Notes: generated by a model not told the origin, from the sequence alone. 64,000 bases of DNA from Progne subis subis (GCA_022316685.1 JAKJHU010001648.1:1-64000); one strand, 5' to 3'; positions 1 to 12,585 are shown, numbered from the stretch's first letter. Numbers and translations are program-made.

Positions 1-2277
1 GTCACACATTCCCTCCTCCTGTGCTGGGCTGGCTAATGAGCGAGACACTTATGCTCATTTCATGACCTCAGAGGGAATCCTTTACACCGCTGATCCCCTC
101 AGCTGCAGTAGAGAGAGTTGATGTTACACTCAGGAAATCTGACTTATGGCTCCTGACTTAGTGGAGCGATACAAAAAATGTATCTCATAAGACAACACAG
201 ATCTAAGTTAGAACAAATCCTTCCCTTGAAATCAAGGTCAGGTTTTGGTCCCTTTTCTTTTGAGATAAATGAGGGATTTTTTTGTTTTGCAACAGCTGAG
301 TTGCCACAGCCTGCATTTCCACCGAGCTTAAAGATCATCTCTTGAGCATGCCACTCATGGGAGCCTAGCACATGAAAATTGTTATAAATTACTCAAAATG
401 CGGGCAGGAATGAGTAAATAAAATTTAATTTGAAGCCATGAAAAGTCACAAAGCAAGGGTGGAACAGCACTGGGAGCTTGATGGGACTCCTGCCCACCAG
501 AGGCTCCACTCACAAAGTGGCATCTCTGCCTTTTTAGCCTGAGACTGCATCAGCCTCATTAATATTCATCAGCAGTCCTTATCTGTCCTCCTCATTGCTG
601 GAGCCCTTCTCATCTCTTGATGCTGCTGTGATGTTCCTCTGCCAGGTCTCCCAGCAACAAGTGCCCCCAGCCCCTCTGCCTCTTACAAGGGGCATCAAAA
701 CTGTACTGGCACAACAGAAATACACATCAAAAAACTGTAAACCCAACACAACTTCTCCCCACCACACTCAACAACCCTTCCTCATTGGCATGAGCCAATC
801 ACCACACCTTATTCATAACAAAGTTAAAATGATGCTCAGTGTGCTAAGCTTTTGGGCCGTGTTCCTTTTAATCCCTGCCCGCTCTGTCTTTTGTCCCATG
901 CACCCAAACACAACACACACCCACCCACACCCCCCTAGAGAGTTCTTAGTCCATTGCTGGTTTGGTTGCCTGGATTTTTGTTTGCTTTGGTTGTTGCTGG
1001 TTTTCCCTTGTTGTGCCTTAGCTGTCCTGTAGGCACTAGAGTGAATCGTGCCAACCAAGTTGTTGTGCTTTGTGGCCAAATCTTAAACCGGACTTTTGCT
1101 CATGCCCCTGCACTGATTTTGAAGCAATCTCAAAGACTGTCCCTGATGACAGCAGCACCATGTCCTGCATCACCGAGGGCCCTGACAGCGCCCGTGTCAG
1201 CAAGGGCCACAGCCGGCACCCAACAAGAGAGGGACAGGCTGGAAGCGGCACGGAGCAGCCCCGCACTTGTGGCCTTGTAGCCCCTGCCGTGCCCAGAGCC
1301 CTGGGAGGCTTTGGCCACGGTGCCAGCCGACAGCCCCAGCCCCGGCCTGCAGAGCCCTGGGGCTGCAGCCCGGGCTGTTCGGGGCACGGGGAATTGGCCG
1401 GCCGGCCGTGCCAGGGCCTTGTGGGCAGCGGCTCCGTGTCCCGCGGGAGGCCGGGGACGAGGGGTGTCCCTCAGGGCTCTGCCTGGGCCCCGGGGCTGGG
1501 CACTGCCTGCCTCAGGGACACCCAGGGGCACCCAGCGCAGCCTGGGCGCCTTTGCAGGGCACGGGGAGCTGAGCGGGGCAGGGGCACCACGGAAACACCG
1601 AGGGCCTGCCCGGGGCACAGCCGGGGGAAAGCCGCGCTGGAAAGCCGCCAGAGGCTGCTCAGAGCTGGCCCGGGCACTTGGGCACCTGCCACACACAGCC
1701 CGGCTCTGAGCTGACACCGAGCCAAATACAGAGAAATGACAGCACGTTTCTCTAGACACACACCATTATTCTGGAGTTTATCAAGGTGGCTTTTATAAGG
1801 GAAGATTTTCAATGTTAATTTCACTTATTTTTTACCTGTTAGAAAGAATTCCATTGTATTTGTTATGTGTGAGGAGGTGGGCTGGGAAAGGTTGTGTGTA
1901 ATGGAGTTTTTAATTCATTATATTTTCAAAAATGAGATGTGACAAGTCCACATGGACTCCAACAGCAGTGTCTGGTTCCAGACTGCTCTGCTTTTCACAG
2001 TGACATCTCAGTTCTTTCAAATCCAGCAGTCAAAACCCTTGAAACACAGAAAAGCTGGGAATCAGGTTAAAGCCCTTGGAGGGTTTGCTCTGTCCGTACA
2101 TTCCACATCTCCCCTGGTGTCCATTCAGCCTCTCCACTGCTGTCCTACGTGCACATTGCTGTATCCAGAGTTCAGTACGTGCTTTTATAGATCGAGAGAT
2201 ACATGTGATTATTATTATCATCACTCCAGAGTTTCCTCTTTTAAATCATCTCTCAAACTGAGGCAGCCTAGAAGTGC
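1..2277. other. No recognisable gene; GC-rich block inside
   Basis: No convincing gene, RNA or transposon was recognised here. The stretch from about 1150 to 1715 is strongly GC-rich and opens long frames on both strands at once, which is a composition effect rather than coding. The frames have no family motifs. The remainder is ordinary AT-balanced sequence without LTR ends or splice-flanked exons that I could defend. Confidence 0.5.
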
Positions 2278-2409
2278 TTGCAATGTGGAAGGAGCTCCAG
2301 CCTGAGCTCCCACCTGACCCGGCACCAGGAGATCCAAACTAAGGGACATCACTGCTGGTGCTTGGAATGCGGGAAGAGCTTCAGCAAGAACTCGCAGCGC
2401 ATCAAGGAC
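2278..2409 (+). pseudogene. C2H2 zinc-finger gene fragment
   Basis: The plus frame reads as the end of one finger (SSSLSSHLTRHQ, then a degraded His-linker) followed by a new finger start, CLECGKSFSKNS. This matches the CxECGKSF...HxxxH pattern of the zinc-finger gene at 19202-20313, but on the opposite strand. The linker is corrupted (QTKGHH where TGE(K/R)P is usual) and no complete finger survives. The fragment stops exactly where the LTR of ERV-A begins at 2410, so the rest of the gene was lost or displaced there. It is a relic without function. Confidence 0.75.
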
Positions 2410-3105
2410 TGTCGCAGTGTCCATCCTCATGCTTGCAGCGCGGCCGCAGGCCAGCTCAGTTATGCACTGCAGCAACGTGGATGGGTCGGGGCGGCACGTC
2501 GGGCGAGCCGCCTCCTCCCCCGTGGGTTCTTAATTCCCCCGCACCAGCAGCGAGTGGACCGATGTAGAACGCAACCGCGGCAGCCGAAGAAAGGGAGACT
2601 CCTCCAGGCAGGGTAAAACAGCGTTTATTGCAGGGAGATAGAGCACGGAGCTCAACACTCTCTGATCCCCTGCCCAGAAGAGCCACGAGGACAGGTGTGC
2701 ACGAGCTTAAAAGCAGGGCAGGGGATAGGGGTGGCGACAACCGGTCAGCCAATTACAGTAATGAGGGGTAGAACTGGGGGTGTAACTTAATAACTGGGGG
2801 CCAACCAAAAAACAAAGAGAGGGGATTGACAGAGTCCCAGCCTATCACTTGACACCCTCCCTGGAGCTTTCTAGAATCCAGGGAAGGGTCCAGAAGGTGA
2901 CAGACAGGGCACCCAAGGAGAGAGAGAGGAGATTGACAGTTAGGTATCAAAGGGGGAAGAAATGACTGACATATGACTGACTTTTCTAACTCTGGGCAGA
3001 CAGGTTACAACCAATACAAAAACAGGGGGGTACAAGGAACAAACCATTACATAAAACTCAATATAAATTACATTAAATAAATAAAACAAAACGCACACCA
3101 CCACA
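2410..3105 (-). repeat. ERV-A 3' LTR
   Basis: This 696-bp copy matches 16864-17563 almost throughout. Read on the minus strand it begins TGTGGTGG and ends GCGACA (TG...CA). It contains AATAAA on the minus strand near 2622-2628, upstream of the end as expected for R-U5. The purine tract at 3106-3119 lies immediately outside its U3 end, which identifies it as the 3' LTR. Confidence 0.93.
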
Positions 3106-3119
3106 TCTCCCCCTTTTTT
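3106..3119 (-). other. ERV-A polypurine tract
   Basis: On the minus strand the bases directly before the 3' LTR read AAAAAAGGGGGAGA, a classic plus-strand priming tract. It fixes the element's orientation and the LTR start. Confidence 0.85.
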
Positions 3120-3443
3120 GTTCTTTAAAGAGGAGGTGACTTGGAATGGGGGAGGTAGATATTCACGGTCCCACTCCAGCTCTTCCTCCATCTCCAATCC
3201 ATCCTTTCCAGGTGGCATGGTGAGATGATTTATGGTGGGGGAGTGAGTGGTGGCGGAAACCAAATTGTACACTATTCTCTTGATTATACCAAACACAATC
3301 AAAATCAACATTAAAATAAACAAACACAACAAAACTGTCTTTATAATTGATGAAACCCAGCCAGAAATTCCCCAACTGGTGACTCCAAGGATCAGATGAC
3401 TCTTCCTTGGAGTAGGGGATCCGGCTGGGATAGACTTCATCAT
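3120..3443 (-). pseudogene. ERV-A env remnant (membrane anchor and tail)
   Basis: The minus frame contains a strongly hydrophobic run of about 25 residues (around 3290-3370) preceded by SWGISGWVSSI and followed by a charged cytoplasmic tail. This is the usual layout of the end of a retroviral transmembrane subunit. The surface subunit and the fusion and ectodomain parts are missing: pol ends only about 60 bp upstream. The frame is open but has no signal peptide, so no envelope could be made. The env assignment is inferred from position and hydropathy. Confidence 0.65.
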
Positions 3444-3498
3444 TGTAACTGAAAGACAACTAAATACAAAGGTTACAGAACATAATAATAGATAGGGA

Positions 3499-6300
3499 TT
3501 ACATAAATTCAGAACAGTTAGAGAAAGGGAGCTCCGCCCAGGAATGTTGATGTTCCTTCCTCTTTCGCCTCCACGCTGCCTCCGCTACCTGTGGACTGGT
3601 CACCCTTTTTGATCCTGAGCCCTTAGGGACGCAGGGCCTTACCCACTTTGATGGAATCCACCTTGGCCCCGTGGGGGTGGACACGCAAGCGTACCCACGT
3701 CCCCATGTGAGCAGGTCATGAGGCCCTTCCGTCATTCCAAACTCAGGATCCCTGACCATGACTGGCGGCCTGTCTTTGATGGAAAAAGACGCTTTATCGT
3801 TAAAATGCCGCACCACGGGTGGATTTAAACCTTCGAAAGAACAATTTAAAAAGTTGATGGTGAAAAGCGCCCTGGCCAGCCTGACAGACGGTGCTTCTGT
3901 CTTGAGGACCCGCTGCTGCTGATGTAAAACTCTCTTGATGTTTTGATGGGTCCTCTCCACCACGGCTTGACCTGTGGGGAGTGGGGGATGCCAGTCTTAT
4001 GCTCCACCCCCCATTGCTGCAGAAGCTGCAGAGCTCCCTGGATTTGTACGCCGGGCCGTTATCTGTCTTCAGTTCTCTCGGGATACCCATAAAGGAGAAG
4101 GCATGGATAAGATGTTTAATGACGTCCCCTGCCTTCTCTCCTGTGTGGGCAGAAGCGAAGACTGCTCCAGAGAAGGCATCTACGGACACATGAATATACT
4201 TTTGATGGCCGAATTCGGGGAAGTGAGTGACATCTGTTTGCCACACCTCACAGCTTTTGAGCCCCCGGGATTAACCCCCGCATGCAAAGTTGGGATCGCA
4301 TGTCAGGAGCAGGACGGACACGCAGCCACAATCGCCTTGGCTGTTCCCCGTTAGGTGGAAGCGGCGAACAAGGCCAGGCGCGTTCTGGTGGAACAGTTGG
4401 TGACTGAGTTTAGCCTGTTGGAAGACGTTTGGCAGAGGGGCCATCTCGGCAGGGGCAGCGAGGGCATCCGCCTTCCTGTTTCCCTCCGCAATGAACCCCG
4501 GCAAATCCGTGTGTGACCTTGTGTGCATTACAAAAAATGGTTGCTCTCGGAGGGAGACTAGTTTAACTAATTTCGAGAGCAACTTGTACAGAGCGATGTT
4601 GGACACTTCTTGCAAGACAGCTTGCTCCGCTCTAGACACCACCCCCCCAACATATGCGGAGTCTGTGACCAGATTAAAAGGTTCAGAAAACCTCTCAAAT
4701 GCCCTAACAACTGCGGCCAACTCAGCAACCTGAGGTGATCCTTCCACCTCAGTGATATCAGACTCCCACTGCTGAGTTTGAGGGTCCTTCCAAGTCAAGA
4801 CCGACTTGTGGGACCTTCCGGACGCGTCTGTAAAGCGGTTAAGGCCTTGAGTGGTCTTCTGCTTTGAACCTCCTTGAGTGATAATACAAATTTGACATCC
4901 TGATTGAAAATTTTGTGGGCAGCCGATGAATTGAAATTTGCCCAGCAAAGGAGTCTAGAGCGAACTGTAACGCTTCGTTCTCCTGAAGCAAGTGTTCCAA
5001 CATTGATTTCGAAATTTGGCCTAAGCGTAATCCAATTGGGATGTGAATGCACGCAAAGTCACATCCGGCCAATTCTCTGATCCGAAGCCTTGCCTTTCGG
5101 ATCAGCTCAGCCACCAACTCTTGAGGCCGGGTCAGCCTTTTGGACCGGTGGTGACTCAGGAAGACCCACTCTACGATGGAGAGTGGATCTTTCCCGTCTC
5201 GGTCCTTTTTCAGTGGATGTCCCTCCACTGGAAGATCATCCCGTGGAGGTGTGGTAACTTCCCCATGATGATAAATTTGAAAGGCAGCTCGGGGTCAAAT
5301 CTGTGAGCTTGCCTTGAGGAAATTGCGTCCTGAATCCTCTCCAGAGCTTTCTCCGCCTCTGGGGTAAGAATCCTAGGAGAACTAAGCTCCTCTCCCCCTT
5401 TCAATAAATTGAAAAGGGGGGCTAAGTCCTCAGTGGTCAGACCTAGCCAGGTCTTACCCAATTCAAAGCCCCACACAGTTGGTGGACATCCGCGAGAGTA
5501 CTCACTTTTGTTTTGATGGCCAATTTTTTGCGGCACAATGGTCCGCTTGCTGACCTCCAGCCCGAGGTACTTCCATGGTGGCATCCGTTGAACTTTCTCC
5601 TCCTGCAGCTCGAACCCTGCAGCAATCAATGCATTGATTGTCAGGTCAAGCGCGTGTGTAAGTTCATCGTCGTTCGGGGCGCACACCAGGACATCATCCA
5701 TGTAGTGATGGATGAGAGCCTGGCTCGCGGCTGCGCGGACAGGGGACAGCAAGGAGGTGACATACCACTGGCAGATAACTGGGCTGTTCTTCATCCCCTG
5801 AGGAAGCACCTGCCAGTGATATCGCTTCCTTGGGGCTTCCCGGTTGATGGCAGGTACCGAGAAGGCAAAACGTGGGGCATCGTCCGAGTGTAGAGGAATT
5901 TGGAAAAAGCAGTCTTTTATATCTATTATTGCCAATTGCCAATTTTGGGGGAGCATAGTTGGGGAAGGCATCCCAGGTTGGAGGGACCCCATGTCTTCAA
6001 TTACATTGTTTATTTGGCGGAGGTCCTGGAGGAGGCGCCACTTGTCCTTCCCCGGCTTTTGAATGACAAAAACCGGAGAATTCCAAGGGCTGTCTGTTTC
6101 GACAATATGTCCTTTACGTAATTGCTCCTCCACGAGCTCCTCGAGTGCTTTTAATTTTTGTTTTGACAGCGGCCATTGCTCCACCCAAACTGGATCATTT
6201 GTCAGCCAATTTAGTTTTTTGGTGGGACGCTCTCCAATGGCCATGGTGGAAATTTCCACTGAGGGGTCGGGTATGTCAATCTTGACCCCGCATTGAGACA
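3499..6300 (-). pseudogene. pol: ERV-A pol (RT, RNase H, integrase), frameshifted
   Basis: Reading on the minus strand, the reverse transcriptase runs from about 6250 to 5250, with the [15 protein letters not shown] start and YMDDVLV at 5695-5706, typical of betaretroviruses. A pair of frameshifts near 5455-5520 swaps the frame briefly. RNase H follows (about 4880-4480) with FTDASG, VTDSAYV and HTDLPGF signatures. Integrase has a degraded zinc-binding start, WQTDVTHF and KTDNGPAY acidic motifs, and VERTHQNIKR after a frameshift near 4000. The integrase C-terminal domain reaches 3499. All catalytic blocks are recognisable, but at least three frame breaks prevent a full polyprotein. Confidence 0.85.
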
Positions 6301-7053
6301 TGAGATCTCTTCCAAGCAGAGGTTCCTTATAATTCAAAACGAAAGGGCGTATGTTCGCCAATTGCCCTTTTGGCCCCCTAATTTGTACTATGCTCTTAGA
6401 TTGCTGTGCCAATTGCGACCCCCCTACACCTTGGACTTGTCCAGCCACGTCTTGCAGAGCCCATGTGACGGCCAATCCTGTGCTGCCACAATCGTCACGT
6501 CTGCGCCGGTGTCTAAAAGACCCAGGATGTTAAAGGCTTCCCCACCCACCGTGAACTCACACGCTACCCGGGGCCTCTCTTCTGTGATGGCTTGCACTGG
6601 GCAAGCCACCGGGACTGTCGATGTTTTGCTTGGTCCCCGGGTAGGGATGATTTGGGCGATGATTTGGCCTTTCGGGAGAAATGTCGGCGGATGGGTGCAT
6701 CGCAGCCAGAGAACGAGCTTCCCAGGGTCGTTGACCAACACTCCTGGGAGAATCTCGATCTCTTGCAGGGTGTACTTACAATCCCCGATGACGATGAACT
6801 CCTTCCCTAGGACTGGCCAGGCACTCTGCTCCTTGATGTTTAAGGAAAGGAAGGTCCACTCCGTGGTCCTTAAGTACATGGCCTCAGAAAGCTGTAACTT
6901 AAAAGGCTCATGCCTAGAGATGGTAACAAGAATTTGTTTGGTTAAGTCACGGTCAGTTTGAAATGTCTTATCAGGTAATTTGTCCACTCCGGTAGTTGTA
7001 GTTCCTTTAGGCAGTGTTTCATCGGCGCTCACTTTCTCCTCCCTTTCTCCCAC
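6301..7053 (-). pseudogene. pro: ERV-A pro region with dUTPase-like domain
   Basis: The minus frame beginning at 7053 first gives a domain ending PKGQIIAQIIP, which resembles the C-terminal part of retroviral dUTPases. The protease motif [11 protein letters not shown] follows at about 6490-6525, with the catalytic Asp-Thr-Gly-Ala intact. A GRDLM motif lies in the overlapping frame. This gag/dUTPase-pro/pol order is the betaretroviral one. The usual dUTPase residues (AGxDL, GRSS and the substrate Tyr) are not visible, so that domain is likely inactive. The frame shifts near 6430-6475. Confidence 0.75.
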
Positions 7054-7111
7054 TGCCTGGTCCGCCCTGTTTTTATCATAGCGCCGGGCGGACCTGCGCT
7101 CCTCCTTTAGT

Positions 7112-7657
7112 TTAACTGGCGGGGGCCTCCGCCCTCCGCCCCTGTTCTCCCTCCTCCCCCCCTCCCCCTTTTTTGATCTTCAATGCCTCAATATCTTCCC
7201 TTAATGGGCAGTTGTTTGCCCAGTGCCCCGGCTCCCGGCATATAATACATCTATTCCTTTGCGGAACATGCGGCCCGCGGTTTGGGTCTCTGGTGGAGAA
7301 TGACCGATTGCCAGTGATGGTAGCTATCCTAGGTTGTTTTTGTTTCAGGTCCGGTTCGTTACCCTGCATAAAAGGAACCTTCAGCTGGCACACCCTGAGC
7401 ATGTCCTGAATGGTAGGAGGGGGGTCCAAAGGTAAACTCAAAATTGCATTTCTGCATAAACCATTCGCATTTGCGAACACCATTTCCCTTAGCATACCAT
7501 TCCTCACTGCCATATCCGAAACCTGAACTTCAATAGCTCGGGTGAGCCTTTCTACAAACTTGGTAAATGGTTCTTTTGTGTCTTGAATAATCTTATAATA
7601 AGGCACTACCGGACCCTCTGGCATCATACCAAAGAATGCAGTCACCGCATGTTCCCG
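7112..7657 (-). pseudogene. gag: ERV-A gag, 3' part (capsid and nucleocapsid)
   Basis: This is the downstream piece of gag on the minus strand, separated from its 5' part by ERV-B. It starts in capsid with AVTAFFGMMPEGP, carries the major homology region (QDTKEPFTKFVERL) and ends in nucleocapsid with one full CX2CX4HX4C zinc knuckle at 7208-7249 (CIICREPGHWANNC). A glycine- and arginine-rich tail follows. The same protein stretch is uninterrupted in ERV-C at 63340-63900, which shows where ERV-B entered. The reading frame within this piece is open. Confidence 0.88.
7654..7657. repeat. Target-site duplication of ERV-B, left
   Basis: CCCG here is repeated at 14886-14889 directly outside the other LTR. 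The 4-bp length fits gammaretrovirus-type integration. Confidence 0.8.
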
Positions 7658-8259
7658 TGAGTCATTGAAAACCGATATAGTCACGGACAAAGACCCTCTA
7701 ACTAGTTAAAGTTAGAAAGTGGTATGTTTATTCACCGGCGGGCGGCACGGGAGTCATCTCCCAAAGGCGTGGCCGCCGCGAGCAAGGCTCTGTGCTCTCT
7801 ATTTATTCTCCAAGATCTTACATACAATACATATGCATAACCCCAGCACCTCCCATCCCCGCTCTCTATTAAAATGAGGCTATTAGTCCTTCAGCGTGCG
7901 CAGTTCTTCTCTTGAATTGGGTCGGTGGTCTCGAATTGGGTCAGTGGTCTCAAAGGATGAAGTCAGGAGAGTCTTCATCAGGTCTCTGTGACCCTCTGGC
8001 ACTGTCCAAGGTCCCCTGCTTCGTGATTGATGGATACCAAGTCCAGGTGCTGGCCATTGTTCTTACTGGTTTCAATCTGTTCTTATGACGGTTCACTTAC
8101 TCCACTTTTTCTATAAACAAGCTCATATATAATAGTTAGCTCTAGCTTGGGCATCTAATAATCATTAACCTACCATTTGCTAATCTAACTTACAACTTAA
8201 TCAATATAAATTGCTTCTAACCCTTAGCTAAAATCTTAACTCTTTAAAGTCATGTATCA
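7658..8259 (-). repeat. ERV-B 3' LTR
   Basis: 602 bp running TGAGTCATTG to ATGTATCA on the plus strand. It is identical to 14282-14885 except for two missing single bases. On the minus strand the purine-rich GGAGTGGGGAAA (8260-8271) directly precedes it, which marks it as the 3' LTR. Minus-strand AATAAAC near 7726 is a likely polyadenylation signal. Confidence 0.93.
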
Positions 8260-9009
8260 TTTCCCCACTCCTTCTTCAAAGTTAGTAAATTCTTTTACTA
8301 ATATGTAAATTCTTCTTCATCTAGCAAAACTGTGGTAGGGGGTCCTTTAAAACTGTACTATATGCTCTTAATATTAAAGTTGCTAGTTGCTTCAGCATTC
8401 TCCAATTCCAAAGAAATATTACAACAAACAAAATCAAACTTATACCAACTAAATTAAACAAAACAATAATCAAATAAACCAAGGTATTGAGCAAACCAGT
8501 TGCAGCTGGTGACTACCCCAAAAACACATCCCACCAATGATGGGATGGGCCTTCTACTAACTTTTAAATACTTTCCGTATAGTCTTTGTGTCATGATGCA
8601 TTGCAATCAAAGTTTTTTTTTTTTTTTTCTATTTTTTTTTTATTTGCCTTAATCCATGGTGTTTCAATAATTGTGCAACTAAAATTAAGTTCATGTCTAT
8701 AGGCACAGTCAATATTCTTGAACAGTAGTCAAGTTTTGCCTTTATATGTTGGTGGGATACAATATGTGCCTAATAGGAAAAATCACAGTCTTAATTTTTT
8801 TTAGTATCTGAATCAGAGGACTTACAGGAGGATAAAATCATAAGCTTTCCCTTGGCACTTATATTTACCAGTCACATTACAATGCAGTGGTGCTGCATTA
8901 GCTGTGGCTATAGCGATGGTCATAAATGCCACAATTTTCCAGGCTATACCTATTTGATTACCCATTACAATTACAAGCTTTCCTATTTTTTCAAAAAGTT
9001 GTTATATTA
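8260..9009 (-). other. ERV-B polypurine tract and env-less 3' spacer
   Basis: The tract GGAGTGGGGAAA lies at 8260-8271 on the minus strand. The remaining roughly 740 bp is AT-rich, with a long T run at 8613-8640, and carries no envelope motif. Parts resemble the matching region of ERV-D (for example around 8390 and 31010), so it is element sequence, but the env gene is gone. Confidence 0.55.
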
Positions 9010-11480
9010 TCATTTATTTTCCCATTTTAGTTCATTGTCACCCAATATAACTTTCCAGAGTTTCTCAGGAGCTTTCTTCACTCGGGAGTGATGGATCCAG
9101 GTGCTTTGTTCCTTGATCTTGATTGTATTAAAGATGATGAGGAGCACTTGGAATGGTCTCCCCCACCATAGTTCCAAAGTTTTTTTTTCTGCAACAGGAC
9201 TTAATGTATACATAATCCCCAGGCTATACATCATGTACTGGTCCATCTAGTTCTCTGGTTTGAGCCCCAGTTTTATAATTTGCTGCTTAATTTGCTACAC
9301 AATTTTGAAATAAATATGGCCTCCTATCTAAAAACATTGTGGCTGGGACTCCAAAGCATGGTATTATTTCTTATAGCACTGCTTTGGTTACTCTGCACTT
9401 TGGCAGTTCTGGTAGGGAAAGCTTCTGGCCACCCTGAAAAGGTATCTGTTAATACCAATAGGTATCCATGCCTCCTTTCCTGGGTAGTTCTGAAAAATCA
9501 ATTTGCTATTGCTGCCCAGGTACATATCTTTTCCCAATTTGCCCAAGCTCTGGTTTTAAAAATATTTTTTGGGATTAGTTGGAGGCAAAGGCTACATTGG
9601 CAAGTCACCTAAATTACTATATTTTACAAATTTCTAGCTATGATTCTATCTTTCAAATAATTAATTTATTCCCCAATGTGTTTTTTTCATGTTCCTCTTT
9701 CACTAATGACTATAGCATGTAAGAGGGGGAACATAAGTCTTCCTTTCTTTTATCTGCAATAGCCCACCCCTCTTGTCCTTTTTACTGCGCTTTGGCTTAC
9801 CTTCAATGGAAATTTGCCCATCTGGAATTAAGACTGCCTATCTCACCTTTAGCTGCTTCTTTTGCCTTTCTGTCCGCCAGCTTGTTTTCTTTCATCAATT
9901 CAGAGCTCACTTTTTTGTGTGCCTTGATATGCATGATGGCTACCTTTTCAGGTAGCTGGACTGCCTTCATGTTTTGTTATCGCTTGTGCATGCTTAATAC
10001 TTTTTCCTTGTCAATTCGACAGTCCTCTTTCTTTCCAGACGGCTCCAAGTGTATAAACTACCTCAAATGCATACCTTAAGTCTGAGTAGATATTAACTTT
10101 CTTTCCTGTTGCCAGCTCTAAAGCCCGAGTTAAGGCAGTTATTTCAGCCTCTGTACCAAGGTGTTGGTTGGTAATGGTCCAGATTCTATTACCTCTCATC
10201 TTGTGGTAACCGCATACCCAGCATGCCTTCTTCCACTGATGACATAGCTGCTTCCATCGCTGGACCAGGTCTCAGTATTCTCAAGCAGGGTATTCTTCAG
10301 ATCCGGGCAACTGGAGTAGGTGGCTTTGATGGCCTCCAGGCAGTCATGGATCACTGGTTCTCCTGTACTCCTGCTGAGGAAGAAAGCTGGATTCACAATG
10401 TTAGTTACCATAATCTCAACATCATCTTGTTCTACCATTATGGCTGGTAACTTCAGGAGTCTCTGTGGGGAGAGCTAATGTCCCCCTTTCACTTTTAGGG
10501 ACTGCAGACACTGTGTGGAATACTAGCACGGTCACCTTCTGGCCTAGGGTGAACTTGCGTGCCTCTTGGATGTTCGCTGCCACTGCTGCAATGGCTCTGA
10601 GGCACCCTGGCCATCCCTTAGCGGCTGCATGCAGCTGCTTAGATGAGTGCCCTGCGATACGGGCCCAGGTTTTGTGCTGGTATTCCCAAGGCGATCCCCT
10701 GCTTCTCATGTGAAAACAAAAGAATGGTTTACTCACGTCTGGAAGTCCCAGGGCTGGAGCTGACATGAGGCCTTCTTTAGCTGGTTGAAGGCTCGCTGTT
10801 GCTTCTTTTGGAGATCCCTGCTCCCTTCCGTGATCAAGTCACACAGAGGTTTAACAAACAACCCATAGTTAGAAATCCACAGTCTGCACCACCCTGTCAT
10901 GCCTAGAAAAGTTCTCAGTTCTTTTACTGTCTGGAGGTTTTGGTGTCTGGCATATTGCTTCCTTGTGATCCTACCCTAAGGTTCTTGGTCCAGTACTAAC
11001 CTCATAGCCCAAATAAATAACTGTTTGCTTCACCATCTGGGCTTTCTTCTGGGATATGCGATACCCCCTGTAGGCCCAAAGTTTAGGAGGCTTACCATCC
11101 ACTCCAGACATGCCTCTTGAGTTTTGGTGGCTCTCAGGAGGTCATCCACATACTGTAACAGTGTCTTCCTGATGGAGCTTCCCAGGATTCCAGATCTTTT
11201 TGCTAGTTGTTCTCCAAACAAGGTGGGCAATTTTTTGAACTCCTGCAGAAGCACTGTCCATGTGAGCTGACTTTTTTTTATTCAATGCAAAAATTTTCTG
11301 TCTGGCTTCATGGAGAGGAAGGGCAAAAGAAAGCATCCTTTAAATCTAAAACAATAAACCATGTTAGTTTAGGTGTTAAACAAGTAACAAAGTGTAAGGG
11401 TTGGGAACCACTGGGTATAAATCCTCAGTTATCTATTAACAGCTATGATCCATCAGGCTTTTTAACAGAAAAAAATTTCA
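9010..11480 (-). pseudogene. pol: ERV-B pol remnant
   Basis: Minus-strand gamma-type pol in many short frames. From upstream to downstream: RT N-terminal block near 11300, the active-site tetrad YVDD at 11140-11152 (still coding Tyr-Val-Asp-Asp), the RT connection with LSKQL-like sequence at 10422-10766, RNase H fragments with the ELATGKKVNIYSD block near 10060-10200, and an integrase C-terminal domain ending IHHSRVKKAPE at about 9070-9150. The integrase core is barely readable. The same domains, less decayed, occur in ERV-D at 32740-35830. No polyprotein could be produced. Confidence 0.75.
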
Positions 11481-11607
11481 ATCACTAGGCTAATCCCTTA
11501 ACTTTTCTTCAGGGGGTATTGCTTAACTCTAACTAGTAGTTTTCCCTTTTTTTTATAACTTATCTTGCACTGGGGGGCATTCTTTGCTCTCCTGGTATGT
11601 TAGAAGC

Positions 11608-12060
11608 TCAGACCCCAGAAAATACCTGATCTATTATTTTCCTGTAAATCTCACCTTTCACTTTTAACTTTAGCCTCATTAGTTTACCTACATCAAGCTT
11701 AACAATTCCACATATTGTTTGAACCTCAACCTCCAAAGTAATCTCTCCATTTTTAATTTTTTTTTTTTTTTTAACCTCTAATAGTTCCAATAGATCCCTG
11801 CCCAAAAGCGCTGATGGAGCCTTGGGCATATATAAAATCCTGTGAATTCCAATTGTTTCCCAAGTTTATATTTCAATGGTCTAAAAAATAGGCTTTTTCA
11901 GATTGGCCAGTTACCCCTTTACCATAACATAATCATCTGTTATTGGTATTAAAGCTTTATTTAACACTGAATATGTTTTCCCTGTTTATCAAAAACTTCA
12001 TTTCTTTTTCTCTGTTCCCTAGTTTCATTATAACTAGAGGGTCTCCTAAGGTAAGATCCT
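11608..12060 (-). pseudogene. pro: ERV-B protease remnant
   Basis: The LLGRDLLE motif and the following VKLDVGKL stretch correspond to the C-terminal half of a retroviral protease. ERV-D has the same LLGRDLLEQLE block. In ERV-D the catalytic motif reads LIDTG. At the matching place here (around 11985) the frame reads LINRE, so the active-site triad is destroyed. A run of A/T at 11757-11772 adds a length change. Confidence 0.6.
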
Positions 12061-12282
12061 CCGGTCCATCTTAGTTTTTCTTAACATGAGCAAACACTGC
12101 CTCCCCGTTGTGATGTCCTCTTCTTTGGTTTGTTCTGAGTCCAGGATGCTATAGGAACCTTTGGAAAGGGCTCCTCTTCCTCACTGTCACTTGCTGGGCA
12201 GTGGGTGAGATCTAGGAGTAAGTGGAGTAGATGGAGTAGGGGATAAAATAGAAGATGAAGCTGAACTTGAAATCAGCCGTGC

Positions 12283-12585
12283 TTAGACTAGAGACAGAGT
12301 TGAAATAGAAATTGCTTTGGTTAAAGATGCAGTTGGAGTTAAGGTGGAGCTGGAGTTGAAACAGAATTGTTGCTTTAAATCAGCTTGATCAAGGAGCTGT
12401 TGTTTACACTGGGCACACTCTCTGTACCGGTTAGCAGAAGAACAATAGTAACATCCTGCACAAATTTTACACTGCAAAAGCACCCAGGCACAGTGACAAC
12501 CTCTAGATGCACCAAAAGCTGCAGGAAAATTCCCAAAAATACAAGATATTCCATTCACGTCTTTTCGACTTTCTAAATTCTCCAC
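12283..12585 (-). pseudogene. ERV-B cysteine-rich frame of unknown nature
   Basis: A 100-codon minus frame carries a cluster of cysteines (CKICAGCYYCSSANRYREC and CAQC) and a Ser/Thr-rich tail. It lies where gag should be, but it matches neither the capsid nor the zinc knuckle of ERV-D. It could be a frame-shifted matrix or p12-like remnant, or coincidental. I do not recognise it. Confidence 0.25.

Noticed and set aside
1070..1759. Long overlapping frames on both strands in the GC-rich block
   Set aside because: They are open on several frames at once, have biased Gly/Pro/Ala/Arg content and no domain; composition explains them.
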